Shown here one piece after another: positions 42,131 through 48,949 of a stretch of DNA of 64,000 nucleotides. The notes under the pieces are model-generated. The model saw nothing but the letters and a program-made list of their open reading frames with translations. It was not told where the DNA came from and ran no database searches. The stretch comes from a virus. Where the stretch lies: IMG/VR virus record IMGVR_UViG_3300022911_000003, positions 1-64,000 of that record; one strand, given 5' to 3'. The position numbers and the translations under genes were made by a program. Every line of letters starts with the position of its first letter. Within the stretch, counting starts at the first letter, position 1.

Positions 42131-42422
42131 ACCCTGGATACCCGGTGCTGACGAGTGGAGCATTCCTGAGCCGGCCGGGACGGTTGTGGATCTGTTGTTG
42201 GACGATGGCGATGTGATCCTTGGGGTGGTGCTGGGTGCTGCGAATAAGTTGGTCACGACTCAGTCCGGCCGCCTTTTGATGTTCGCCGACGGTCCCGATG
42301 ACCGCCGCCCTTTTTGGACCGACGTCGTGGCGTACCGCAAGTCCCGGCCCGATGCTCGCGAGGCCCGGATTGCTCAGTTCCGCGAGTTGTTGAAAACCGA
42401 GCCCGAGAAGGAGATGGCATGA
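42123..42422 (+). CDS. Small protein, unknown
   Basis: 99 residues overlapping the previous gene by 8 bp. Contains VVDLLLDDGDVILGVVLGAA and WTDVVAYRKSRPDAR. Reads like a small beta barrel with a helical tail. Unknown. Confidence 0.55.
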   Translation: MIEPWIPGADEWSIPEPAGTVVDLLLDDGDVILGVVLGAANKLVTTQSGRLLMFADGPDDRRPFWTDVVAYRKSRPDAREARIAQFRELLKTEPEKEMA

Positions 42423-42745
42423 CCCTGACGACAAAACCCAACAGGTCGACCGTCACAGTAAACCGGATCGCCAAGACATCGTCGGCGCCAGTCCTTGCGG
42501 GCACGCCCCATCCCGTCCTGATCGTGGTTCCGGCCGGGGCTTACGCGATTCAGAAGTTGTTCGATCCGAAAGTCCTGCTGTGCCGGCGCATGGGCGACAC
42601 CTATGGCCTGCGGGTCAGGGCCATCATCGTGATCGAGTCTGCGTTTCGGGGCACGAACAAGACCCCGCCCGATCTGTGGCAAAAAGAAATTGCCAAACTC
42701 AAAATGAGATTGGTCAATCCGGCTGATCCCATCATCTTCATCTGA
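42419..42745 (+). CDS. Small protein, unknown
   Basis: 108 residues, ATGA overlap. Contains VLIVVPAGAYAIQKLFDPKV and a helical end (DLWQKEIAKLKMRL). No family recognised. Confidence 0.55.
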   Translation: MTLTTKPNRSTVTVNRIAKTSSAPVLAGTPHPVLIVVPAGAYAIQKLFDPKVLLCRRMGDTYGLRVRAIIVIESAFRGTNKTPPDLWQKEIAKLKMRLVNPADPIIFI

Positions 42746-42756
42746 AAGGAAATCCT

Positions 42757-43044
42757 ATGCCACCCCGCTACATCAACATCCTGGACCACGAGATCGACCT
42801 GGAGCGGGTCAGTTACGTCGGGCCAGTGGTCGAAATCACCAACATGCCAGCCATGGCCTACTTCAACGTCATCATCGACGGCGCCTGTCCGGTCATAAAT
42901 CCGGAAGAAGGACTCGCCCAGGCCCGCGAAGCCCTGCTGACGGCGTGGCGCGAGTACCGCAGTCAACCCGTCGAAAAGCCTGCCTCGGTTCCGGCGTCGG
43001 CCAAACCTGCCTTCAAGGCCATGAGCAAAAAGGAAAAACCATGA
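42757..43044 (+). CDS. Small protein, unknown
   Basis: 95 residues with GAAAGGA upstream. Strand-rich N-terminal half (ERVSYVGPVVEITNMPAMAY), then a helix and a Lys/Pro/Ala tail. Unknown. Confidence 0.55.
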   Translation: MPPRYINILDHEIDLERVSYVGPVVEITNMPAMAYFNVIIDGACPVINPEEGLAQAREALLTAWREYRSQPVEKPASVPASAKPAFKAMSKKEKP

Positions 43045-43820
43045 CACCTGAAAAGCCCATCCAGTTCAACCCGGCCATGGTCACCGCCTTGATGCGTGAC
43101 ACCGATCCGAAGACGCAGACGCGGCGATGCGTAGGTCTCGATTCCGTCAATGCATCCCCGGATATTTGGCATAAGCCGGAATGGGACGAACGCCGCCGCG
43201 GCTTCATGTTTTGGTTCATTGGTGATCAAACCCATGCCGAGTTCGTCAAGTCACCCTTTGTTGTCGGAGGGCGCGCGTGGGTCCGAGAAGCCTATTACCA
43301 GCGCGGCCATTGGGAGACGCATCACCACCTGTTGACCAAGGGCGGCATGATGAAATGGCACTTTCTACCCGATGAGGAATTTGTCCTTTTCGATCCGCCT
43401 GGAAGCCAGGATATTCGCCTCGCCCGGAACCGTAAGGACCCGTCGACCACGGCATGGCACAAGCGCCTCGCCCGCTTCATGCCGCGCCGGTACAGCCGGA
43501 CCATGCTGGAAATCACTGATGTCCGCATCGAGCGCCTGCAGAACATCAGCGAAGCCGACGCCAAGGCCGAAGGTGTCGAACCCCTTGATTTCGAACGCGA
43601 TGAGCGGGACGAAACCGTATGCCCGACCTGCGGAGGAACACGCCTACATGGTGCCTTGGGACATAACCTGGGTGTCATGGAAGTGGATTGCGTCGATTGC
43701 GACACCCACAAAAAGCGATATCGTCACCTCTGGGACAGCATCAACGGTGCCGACCCGGCCAAGTGCTGGGCCGCGAATCCCTGGGTCTGGGCAATTTCAT
43801 TCAAAAGGATCGAACAATGA
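43041..43820 (+). CDS. ASCH-like phage protein
   Basis: 259 residues from the ATGA overlap. PIQFNPAMVTALMRDTDPKT, then PRRYSRTMLEITDVRIERLQ and the terminal WAANPWVWAISFKRI are typical of a phage family often labelled morphogenetic protein and related to ASCH domains, which bind nucleic acids or modified nucleosides. A zinc-like insert (CPTCGG and CVDCD) is present near 195-225. Confidence 0.65.
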   Translation: MTPEKPIQFNPAMVTALMRDTDPKTQTRRCVGLDSVNASPDIWHKPEWDERRRGFMFWFIGDQTHAEFVKSPFVVGGRAWVREAYYQRGHWETHHHLLTKGGMMKWHFLPDEEFVLFDPPGSQDIRLARNRKDPSTTAWHKRLARFMPRRYSRTMLEITDVRIERLQNISEADAKAEGVEPLDFERDERDETVCPTCGGTRLHGALGHNLGVMEVDCVDCDTHKKRYRHLWDSINGADPAKCWAANPWVWAISFKRIEQ

Positions 43821-44161
43821 ACCATCTCCCCGAAATCCTGTTCGCAGGCGCTATAATTGTCGTCGCGATTGGTTGTGTCGTAGCCCTTGATCGTCGAAAC
43901 CGAACGACCCTTCAGTCCGGTGGCCCTAAAGAGACCGAAGACGGATACCCCGTCAAGGATCAGGCTTGGACAGAAACAGATGCCGAGTCGGCCGATGTGC
44001 ACATCGAAACCCTGTCGCTGTTCCAACTATCCAGCAGGCGCGATGCTCTCATTGCCAGGCGAGAGTTGGCCCGGCAGCGTAAGCGGGCTCACCGCAAGTT
44101 TGACGCCGATATAGAAGCCGTTGAGGCCCGAATGAAAGCGTTCGGTTGGGTCAAGTCGTAA
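43817..44161 (+). CDS. Small membrane-anchored protein
   Basis: 114 residues. An N-terminal TM helix (LFAGAIIVVAIGCVVALD) then an acidic linker and a basic helix (ARRELARQRKRAHRKF). Unknown. Confidence 0.55.
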   Translation: MNHLPEILFAGAIIVVAIGCVVALDRRNRTTLQSGGPKETEDGYPVKDQAWTETDAESADVHIETLSLFQLSSRRDALIARRELARQRKRAHRKFDADIEAVEARMKAFGWVKS

Positions 44162-44373
44162 TGGGACGGGTACTGCACTTCAAAAAGCCGGAACCTGTTG
44201 TAGAGCCGCTTGCCGAGGTCATGGTCGTGATCAGCGTTACGGCTCGGGTCAAGGCCCGGCACGAAGACGTTATGAAAACGGCTCAGGCCATCGTGCTCGA
44301 AATCTGCGAAGACGCGCACCTCTTGGGATGGACCTCGATCGAAGGCGAAGTCATCACCGACGGCTCTACATGA
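44161..44373 (+). CDS. Small protein, unknown
   Basis: 70 residues from ATG in TAATG. Contains EVMVVISVTARVKARHED, a beta-alpha layout. Unknown. Confidence 0.55.
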   Translation: MGRVLHFKKPEPVVEPLAEVMVVISVTARVKARHEDVMKTAQAIVLEICEDAHLLGWTSIEGEVITDGST

Positions 44374-44627
44374 GCCGGCCGACAGGAAAACCGGAATATA
44401 GGCTCGTCCTGGAAGCGGTACGGGACGAGATTCGCCACTTCGGCGCCACGGCAGAACTCGTGGTCGAGATGCCGCACCCCAAGATCGTTGTCACGCTTCA
44501 GGGCCTGACGCGGAAAATGGCTTTCGCCGGCAGTCCGAGGCGGGGTCAAGAAGACCAACTCCGTGCCATAAGACGTCAGGCCCGGCAGAAAATCGACGAA
44601 ATGTGGATAGAGATTACAGCGCTATGA
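44370..44627 (+). CDS. Conserved small phage protein
   Basis: 85 residues, ATGA overlap. KPEYRLVLEAVRDEIRHFGA, a strand with HPKIVVTLQG, and FAGSPRRGQEDQLRAIRRQA match a short protein common in phages. Unknown function. Last gene before the RNA locus. Confidence 0.6.
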   Translation: MSRPTGKPEYRLVLEAVRDEIRHFGATAELVVEMPHPKIVVTLQGLTRKMAFAGSPRRGQEDQLRAIRRQARQKIDEMWIEITAL

Positions 44628-44708
44628 TGCCTTGACCCGACCGCGTTGTGGCGCAATACCTATCCCGTGTCGCGCTACCCTTCCCCCCAGGTCGAGGCAC
44701 GACACATC

Positions 44709-44746
44709 GGGCCGCTGGTTCTCCGGATCAGCGGTCCTTTTCTTTT
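44709..44746 (+). terminator. Strong rho-independent terminator T1
   Basis: GGGCCGCTG (44709-44717) pairs with CAGCGGTCC (44729-44737) over 9 bp with one G-T, followed by TTTTCTTTT. It ends the rightward unit containing the genes at 40031-44627. Confidence 0.8.
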
Positions 44747-44911
44747 GCCATCCCCTGTGGATTGGGGGTAGGATTGAGACTGTGCGAAGCGGATACAGGA
44801 GTCCGTCGCAATGACCTGCTGAATGCCTCTTTTTGTGCGTCCTTTGGATCGACACGGATTTGGGGCAACTGAAGACAGCGACCGCACACTCCCCATCTAG
44901 GGGATAGGAGA

Positions 44912-44928
44912 TTGCCTTCGGGCTATGA
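44912..44928 (+). repeat. TTGCCTTCGGGCTA repeat, copy 1
   Basis: First of three near-identical elements. Reads TTGCCTTCGGGCTATGA; the centre is a GCC-TTCG-GGC mini-hairpin with a stable tetraloop. Confidence 0.75.
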
Positions 44929-45045
44929 TACCTGGCCGATCCGCAAGGGTCATAAATCCGTGACAGTTCCGCAAGGGGTCAGCGCGGTATAGAGAAGCGC
45001 CGATGGACAGCGCTCTGCCCCCGTCGAAAGGCGGGGGAGCAAGTT

Positions 45046-45059
45046 TTGCCTTCGGGCTA
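45046..45059 (+). repeat. TTGCCTTCGGGCTA repeat, copy 2
   Basis: Second copy, identical over 14 bases, then diverges. Sits between the 8-bp GAAA hairpin and the four-way junction. Confidence 0.75.
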
Positions 45060-45066
45060 GTGAGGT

Positions 45067-45126
45067 TTGACCCAACGCATATGCGACAGGCCAGCACCTG
45101 TTTCTCTGCTGGGAGAGAAGGGTCAA
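45067..45126 (+). ncRNA. Cloverleaf-like four-way junction
   Basis: TTGACCC (45067-45073) pairs with GGGTCAA (45120-45126). Between them, with only two unpaired bases after the first strand, are three adjacent hairpins: CGC-ATAT-GCG, ACAGG/CCTGT and TTCTCT/AGAGAA. The plan resembles a miniature tRNA (7-bp closing helix, 2-base linker, three arms), but no TTC loop is present. Confidence 0.55.
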
Positions 45127-45132
45127 GCATTT

Positions 45133-45149
45133 TTGCCTTCGGGCTATGA
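45133..45149 (+). repeat. TTGCCTTCGGGCTA repeat, copy 3
   Basis: Third copy; identical to copy 1 over 17 bases (TTGCCTTCGGGCTATGA). It immediately precedes the tRNA-shaped fold. Confidence 0.75.
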
Positions 45150-45150
45150 G

Positions 45151-45250
45151 ATTGAGCGGCGGCGTTGACGGAAACGCGGCAAAACTAGATGCGTGGGCTA
45201 CCCGGCGAGTGCTAGGTCCACTAGCCGGTATCCAATCCGGCCCGCTCAAT
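45151..45250 (+). ncRNA. tRNA-shaped fold with long variable arm
   Basis: ATTGAGCGG (45151-45159) pairs with CCGCTCAAT (45242-45250). As in tRNA, two bases then a D-like arm GCGT/ACGC follow, and a T-like arm GCCGG/CCGGC abuts the 3' strand of the closing helix; GCTAG/CTAGC forms a variable-arm hairpin. No proper anticodon stem or TTC loop is visible, so it is unlikely to be a working tRNA. Confidence 0.45.
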
Positions 45251-45273
45251 ACCTCCCCGCTCTGTCGGGAATG

Positions 45274-45338
45274 AAGTGGATCGACTAGCGGTAAGTCACC
45301 CGTATAGGGCTTCGTAGGTTCAAATCCTGCTCCACTCG
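45274..45338 (+). tRNA. Degenerate tRNA-like element with shortened anticodon arm
   Basis: AGTGGA/TCCACT acceptor pairs, linker TC, a perfect D arm GACT-AGCGGTA-AGTC and a canonical T arm GTAGG-TTCAAAT-CCTGC are all in place. The anticodon region is only CCC-GTATA-GGG, about 6 bases short of a normal arm, and acceptor position 1 is mismatched. It may be a decayed tRNA, a non-decoding tRNA mimic, or a processing signal at the 3' end of the structured RNA. No CCA is encoded. Confidence 0.4.
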
Positions 45339-45343
45339 TGAAT

Positions 45344-45381
45344 CGCCAGGGGCTTCGGTCTCTGGCGGTTTTCTTTTTATT
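45344..45381 (+). terminator. Strong rho-independent terminator T2
   Basis: CGCCAGGGGC (45344-45353), a TTCG tetraloop and GTCTCTGGCG (45358-45367) form a 10-bp stem with two G-T pairs, followed by TTTTCTTTTTATT. It marks the 3' end of the RNA locus. Confidence 0.85.
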
Positions 45382-45420
45382 GGTCCATGATGTGCGTCTG
45401 GCCGGGGAAGGATCAGCATC

Positions 45421-45726
45421 ATGCACTACACCATGAGTCCAATTGTCGCCGTGGTCGTCGCGTTCTCTTACGTGATCTTCACGGTCCTGACCGTGTTGCA
45501 TATCCGGGTCATTAAGCAAGACCGGGAATCCAGACTTATCTCTGCGGCCCTGATTGTAAAATGCAGTGCCTTGGCTTTTCTGTTTATGTCGTGGCTTATT
45601 CCGGACCATCCCTGGGTCAGCAGCATGAAAAATGTGCTCGGCTCCGTTGCTGCGGCCAGCCTGATCCTTCTTATCATGCTCAATTACCCAAAAATGGTCG
45701 CCGACCTGCTCGCAAAGAGGGGTTGA
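45421..45726 (+). CDS. Small membrane protein, three TM helices
   Basis: 101 residues with GAAGGA 8 bp upstream. Hydrophobic segments at about 7-26, 42-60 and 70-86. First gene after terminator T2. Function unknown; it could belong to host-surface exclusion or lysis control. Confidence 0.6.
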   Translation: MHYTMSPIVAVVVAFSYVIFTVLTVLHIRVIKQDRESRLISAALIVKCSALAFLFMSWLIPDHPWVSSMKNVLGSVAAASLILLIMLNYPKMVADLLAKRG

Positions 45727-45730
45727 GCCT

Positions 45731-45937
45731 GTGACGCATGACCTATCGTCTCAACTCACCGGGCCTCTGGGTGGGGCGCTGGCATTGGCCTTCGGTGCCG
45801 GATGTACCGCGGGTTGGGGCTTTGCCCACGTCTTCATAATCGCCGAAGCCAAAAAACGAATCAGCAAACTTGAAAGCCAGGTCGAGAGTCTTCAGGGCGA
45901 GGTAAAAAATATCCTGCGCGATCAGATCCGGCGCTGA
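45731..45937 (+). CDS. Small TM plus coiled-coil protein
   Basis: 68 residues from a GTG 4 bp after the previous stop. GGALALAFGAGCTAGWGFAH forms a membrane helix, then a coiled coil (KKRISKLESQVESLQGEVKN). Unknown. Confidence 0.55.
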   Translation: MTHDLSSQLTGPLGGALALAFGAGCTAGWGFAHVFIIAEAKKRISKLESQVESLQGEVKNILRDQIRR

Positions 45938-46004
45938 AAATCAACGTCTGTACGCCGCGTCAAAATAGCCGTATCGTCCCGGCATCAATTTTGGGAGACG
46001 GGTC

Positions 46005-46271
46005 ATGGGTAAAGCATACGGAAGGCAGAGCGCGGAAATCCTGACTGGTTCTGCGGGCTGTATCGTCGAAACCGGCACGACGGCTGTCACCGGAAACTTT
46101 TACGCCATTCAGGTCATGAACGACGCGACGTTCTCGCTGCTTACCGATACCACGGCGACTGGCGATGCCATGACAGGATTCGCGATCCCGGCCGGCATGA
46201 CGATCTACGGCAACTTTACAGCCTTCACCCTAACCTCGGGCAAGGTCCGGGCCTACACCAAGGCGACCTAG
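46005..46271 (+). CDS. Small structural-type protein
   Basis: 88 residues with GGGAG upstream. Thr/Gly-rich strands (TGNFYAIQVMNDATFSLLTD, AGMTIYGNFTAFTLTSGKVR) resemble small phage decoration or tail proteins. Context with the next gene supports a structural role. Confidence 0.55.
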   Translation: MGKAYGRQSAEILTGSAGCIVETGTTAVTGNFYAIQVMNDATFSLLTDTTATGDAMTGFAIPAGMTIYGNFTAFTLTSGKVRAYTKAT

Positions 46272-46273
46272 TA

Positions 46274-47065
46274 ATGCTGGGTCTTGGCGTAGGAATGCAG
46301 TCCGATCGAGGTCTGTCGTCGCCGTACCATACCGGCGCCAGGGCATATTTCCTTGCCATGACGACTCAACCCGACGCGGCGCGCAAGGCTCTGATCGACA
46401 CGCTGTTCAAAGGGTTGGAATCGGACGGAACGCTGCCCCTGCTCGACTGGCTCTGCCTTCTCGCATCGCACGACTCGCAGTCCGGCCTGCTGAACGCGAA
46501 ACAACCCAGCAAAACCGGAACTCTCGTCGGGACCGTCACATTTACGGCGGACAAGGGCTTCAAGGGCGACGGATCGACGGGCTACATCCTGCTTGAAAAT
46601 GCGCAGGCCGCGGGCAATCAGTCCAGCACAAACAGCGCATCCCAAGGCGTGTATTGCAACCTGTCGGTCGGCACTGGTTTTGTGGGACACATGGGTAAGC
46701 TCGCCAGTTCGGCCGGGAATATTCTTGCCCGGGCCACGGCCGGCGCCGAAACGTTCAGGCTCAACGACTCGGCCTCGGACCAGTCCCAACTCAATACCGG
46801 ATCGCACCTTGGCCACCGCTACAGCGTCAGGCCAAGCGCGGCGGTCAAGCGTGCATTTTTCAACGGGGCTCGGGTTGCAGACCTGACTACGGCCTCGACC
46901 AGCGCTTCGAACTCGCCCATGGTTCTGCTTCAGGCCGCTGGTGGCTCGTTCTCAAGCGACCAACTCGGCGCGGCTTGGTCCGGTGGCGGCATGACCGATA
47001 CCCAGGCCAATGCGGTCCATACCCGGCTCGACACCTATTTGCGGGCCATCGGCGCGGGATATTGA
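46274..47065 (+). CDS. LamG-like structural protein
   Basis: 263 residues. The region FLAMTTQPDAARKALIDTLF, WLCLLASHDSQSGLLNAKQP and FTADKGFKGDGSTGYI resembles phage tail-fibre-associated proteins. The rest is Ser/Ala/Gly-rich beta structure with a helical end (TDTQANAVHTRLDTYL). Similar end layout to the spike partner at 5538. Confidence 0.55.
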   Translation: MLGLGVGMQSDRGLSSPYHTGARAYFLAMTTQPDAARKALIDTLFKGLESDGTLPLLDWLCLLASHDSQSGLLNAKQPSKTGTLVGTVTFTADKGFKGDGSTGYILLENAQAAGNQSSTNSASQGVYCNLSVGTGFVGHMGKLASSAGNILARATAGAETFRLNDSASDQSQLNTGSHLGHRYSVRPSAAVKRAFFNGARVADLTTASTSASNSPMVLLQAAGGSFSSDQLGAAWSGGGMTDTQANAVHTRLDTYLRAIGAGY

Positions 47066-47121
47066 TTCGCATCGCAACCTTATGCCGCCTGTCCCATTTT
47101 CAGGCGCATTTGGAGGCCACC

Positions 47122-47292
47122 ATGACTGTCGCAATCCTTATCTTCGCCCTCGTCGTCCTGCTTATCGTCGGAACTGTGATCTGGGCTATTCAGACCTACT
47201 TGCCGATCGAGGCCACGTTCAAGAACCTGATCTCGTTCGTCCTGGTCATCATCGGCGTCGTGCTCGTGGCTCAGAGGGCAGGGGTGTTTTGA
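47122..47292 (+). CDS. Small membrane protein, two TM helices
   Basis: 56 residues from ATG 47122 with GGAGG upstream. Two helices (VAILIFALVVLLIVGTVIWA and FVLVIIGVVLVAQ) form nearly the whole protein. Overlaps the convergent gene by 22 bp. Confidence 0.6.
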   Translation: MTVAILIFALVVLLIVGTVIWAIQTYLPIEATFKNLISFVLVIIGVVLVAQRAGVF

Positions 47293-47942
47293 CGCTTCTC
47301 CGGCGCGAACATGTCTGGTTGCCGCCGATGGTTGTCCAGCAATGGCAGGGTTTTGGCGTATTTTGTAGCGCTTGTCCCGTCGATTGAATTAGCATTGGCC
47401 GCCGCCGCCATCTTGATTCTCCGGCCAGTATTGACCCGGCCTATGTGCAGATAGCATCCCACTGCGGCACAGAAATTGCCCCAGACCTGCATCTTCTCAA
47501 TCTTGTATTCTGTCGAACCACCAAGAAAAATCCCGACGTCAGGCCTAACTAGGTGCCGAACGTCGTCAGGTGTCATGCCGTCCTGAACGGCGATCAGGAG
47601 CAACGGTGCCCTTCCCCTTAGTCGCGGCAACCATTCGGCCAGCAGTCGCATGGTGTCGTCTCGATCGCCGACTGTATCTGGAATGACGACAAAATCGCAG
47701 TCGGCACCAAGTTGGTCGACCATCTGCTCAAAGCGCCTCTCCCGTTCGGCATCAAAGGGATAGCTTTTCCCCAAGCCATCACGAAGACCTTCCTGAAAAT
47801 CTGTCCACCGGCCGTTATCCAGGCAATACGAGAAGCCGTAGGTATTCCAGGCTCCTGTCCGAGAAACAAGAAGTCGCCAACCAGCGCTTTTCAACGCGGC
47901 CAAATTTCGTTTCGTTCCGGTGACTGAGGCGTAGGGAATCAC
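47271..47942 (-). CDS. TGT-like enzyme, possible DpdA-type 7-deazaguanine transferase
   Basis: 223 residues from a GTG overlapping the upstream stop (GTGA). DFVVIPDTVGD near 83-93, LLIAVQDGM, VGIFLGGSTEYKIEKM, LHIGRVNTGRRI near 165-176 and ANSIDGTSATKYAKTLP near 184-200 resemble the queuine/archaeosine tRNA transglycosylase superfamily as seen in phages, where DpdA-type members insert 7-deazaguanines into DNA. No deazaguanine synthesis genes are in the window, so the base would come from the host or from outside. Reading the family by eye is the main uncertainty. Confidence 0.5.
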   Translation of the reverse strand: MIPYASVTGTKRNLAALKSAGWRLLVSRTGAWNTYGFSYCLDNGRWTDFQEGLRDGLGKSYPFDAERERRFEQMVDQLGADCDFVVIPDTVGDRDDTMRLLAEWLPRLRGRAPLLLIAVQDGMTPDDVRHLVRPDVGIFLGGSTEYKIEKMQVWGNFCAAVGCYLHIGRVNTGRRIKMAAAANANSIDGTSATKYAKTLPLLDNHRRQPDMFAPEKRQNTPAL

Positions 47943-48181
47943 TCCCGTATCGTCTCGATCTCAACGCCATGATGGAACGCTTTCAAGACCTGACGAGTGC
48001 CGGGAAATCTGGCCCACAACCGATCAGCCAACTTCTCGTGAAAATCGACACCGCCAGATTCGGTCGCTTTCAAAATATCTTCAACCATAATAACTAAGTT
48101 GGTGGTCATTTCGAGAAGGTATGTCACCTCGATCCCATTGCTTGGGCAAGTTCTGGAAAATGTTCTGCGATATGTGTTCAT
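47939..48181 (-). CDS. Partner of the TGT-like gene
   Basis: 80 residues from the Met of MNTYRRTFSRTCPSNG. It ends with QVLKAFHHGVEIETIRE and has a central acidic helix. I have seen similar short proteins next to TGT-like genes in alphaproteobacterial phages. Its two adjacent His near the end and early Cys could bind metal. Role unknown; expression is coupled to the enzyme. Confidence 0.5.
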   Translation of the reverse strand: MNTYRRTFSRTCPSNGIEVTYLLEMTTNLVIMVEDILKATESGGVDFHEKLADRLWARFPGTRQVLKAFHHGVEIETIRE

Positions 48182-48225
48182 GGTGGTCGTGCTCGCGCGC
48201 TCGGGTTGATCAGTCACAGTAAGCC

Positions 48226-48284
48226 ATCCGGTACTCCCCTCCCACCAAATCGGCCGTCTCGGCCTTACGGGAGTTTTACCGGAT
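48226..48284 (-). promoter_or_regulatory. Stem-loop in the leader of the TGT-like operon
   Basis: ATCCGGT/ACCGGAT (7 bp), CTCCC/GGGAG (5 bp) and an inner GGCCG-TCT-CGGCC hairpin form a stacked structure 45 bp before the operon's first start codon. A leader of this complexity upstream of a base-modification gene could be regulatory. No known riboswitch consensus was recognised. The rest of 48182-48500 holds no convincing gene. Confidence 0.4.
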
Positions 48285-48507
48285 CTTAGGGAGCCTAGCG
48301 CTTGAAACCACTGTATAGCTGAACTGACTTTTTTACGGTGGCCCACACCGGCGACGGGGTTCGTGTGTTCAGTTTTTCCGTAGGCCGCTATTGAGGCTTT
48401 TCGGGAAGGTCGGATGCCCCGCATTTTATTGCGGTTGAGTGCCCTCAGTGATCGGCCCCTTCATCCGGGGGACAACGGTGGGCACCTACATCTAAAACTT
48501 GGGGTTC

Positions 48508-48536
48508 TTGATTTTGACATAAGCAAAATCTATAGT
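48508..48536 (+). promoter_or_regulatory. Strong sigma70-like promoter
   Basis: TTGATT (48508-48513), 17 bp, TATAGT (48531-48536): the best consensus promoter in the window. Transcription would begin near 48543, upstream of a 10-bp hairpin and then the packaging genes. Confidence 0.6.
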
Positions 48537-48583
48537 AACCAAGGAAAGCGTCGGACTGGTGCGAACAGACGATAGCTTTATGG

Positions 48584-48612
48584 GCCGGTCGGGGGATTGA
48601 AACCCGGCCGGC
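48584..48612 (+). terminator. Ten-bp hairpin after the promoter
   Basis: GCCGGTCGGG (48584-48593) pairs with CCCGGCCGGC (48603-48612) over 10 bp around GGATTGAAA. It is followed by TCTTCGTCTT, a weak U-tract, so it may be a leaky terminator or the end of a small RNA of about 70 bases. Confidence 0.45.
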
Positions 48613-48691
48613 TCTTCGTCTTGATGCTCCAAAATCTCGCCCCTCGTCAAGCCCCTTGATCGTCGGCCGATTCGCGGCGCATATTTTCCCC

Positions 48692-48949
48692 ATGTCCGAT
48701 AAGCAGAAAAAATTTGTGAGGTGCGTCGATGTGCTGGACCGCAACCAGTACTACGACCAATGCACCAAGGAACCGACGGGACTGATTCATGACCCCGTTG
48801 TTCCGGGCCTGACGTTGGGCCGTATCTATCTCGTGACGAGCGAGGCGCCTGACTATTTCCGAATCACCAATGACCTTGGCGAGAAGGACTCGGGCTATTT
48901 CAAGCACCGCTTCGAGGTCATGCGGGTCAATCCAGAGGTCGTGTCGTGA
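48692..48949 (+). CDS. Small protein before terL
   Basis: 85 residues from the Met of MSDKQKKFVRCVDVL. Strand-rich (YLVTSEAPDYFRITNDLGEK) with an SH3-like feel. Overlaps the terL start by 4 bp (GTGA). It sits where a small terminase subunit would normally be, but lacks a helix-turn-helix. Confidence 0.6.
   Translation: MSDKQKKFVRCVDVLDRNQYYDQCTKEPTGLIHDPVVPGLTLGRIYLVTSEAPDYFRITNDLGEKDSGYFKHRFEVMRVNPEVVS

Larger units (their letters stand above)
44890..45342 (+). ncRNA. Candidate large structured RNA (undescribed)
   Basis: No protein-coding frame here looks real. Instead nearly every part folds locally: CCCC/GGGG (44891-44903), GATCC-GCAA-GGGTC (44938-44951), TGAC..GCAA..GTCA (44961-44981), AGCGC/GCGCT (44996-45014), an 8-bp CCCCCGTC-GAAA-GGCGGGGG (45018-45037), a four-way junction (45067-45126), a tRNA-shaped fold (45151-45250) and a tRNA-like 3' end. 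Three copies of TTGCCTTCGGGCTA separate the blocks. Bounded by terminators T1 and T2. GNRA and UUCG loops are frequent. Large phage RNAs such as GOLLD are known next to tRNAs; this could be a relative or a new class. Confidence 0.6.

Noticed and set aside
44912-45146. Three repeats considered as a CRISPR array
   Set aside because: Only three 14-17 base copies, with spacings of 134 and 87 bases between starts, no cas genes, and the intervening DNA is itself folded; not an array.
45274-45340. tRNA 3' end as an attachment site
   Set aside because: Both halves of the acceptor and a D arm are present, and no integrase is nearby, so a tRNA-like RNA is the simpler reading.
47939-48424. Longer version (161 codons) of the TGT partner gene
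   Set aside because: The N-terminal 80 codons would run through the stacked stem-loop and show no family-like pattern; the Met at 48181 starts the conserved part.
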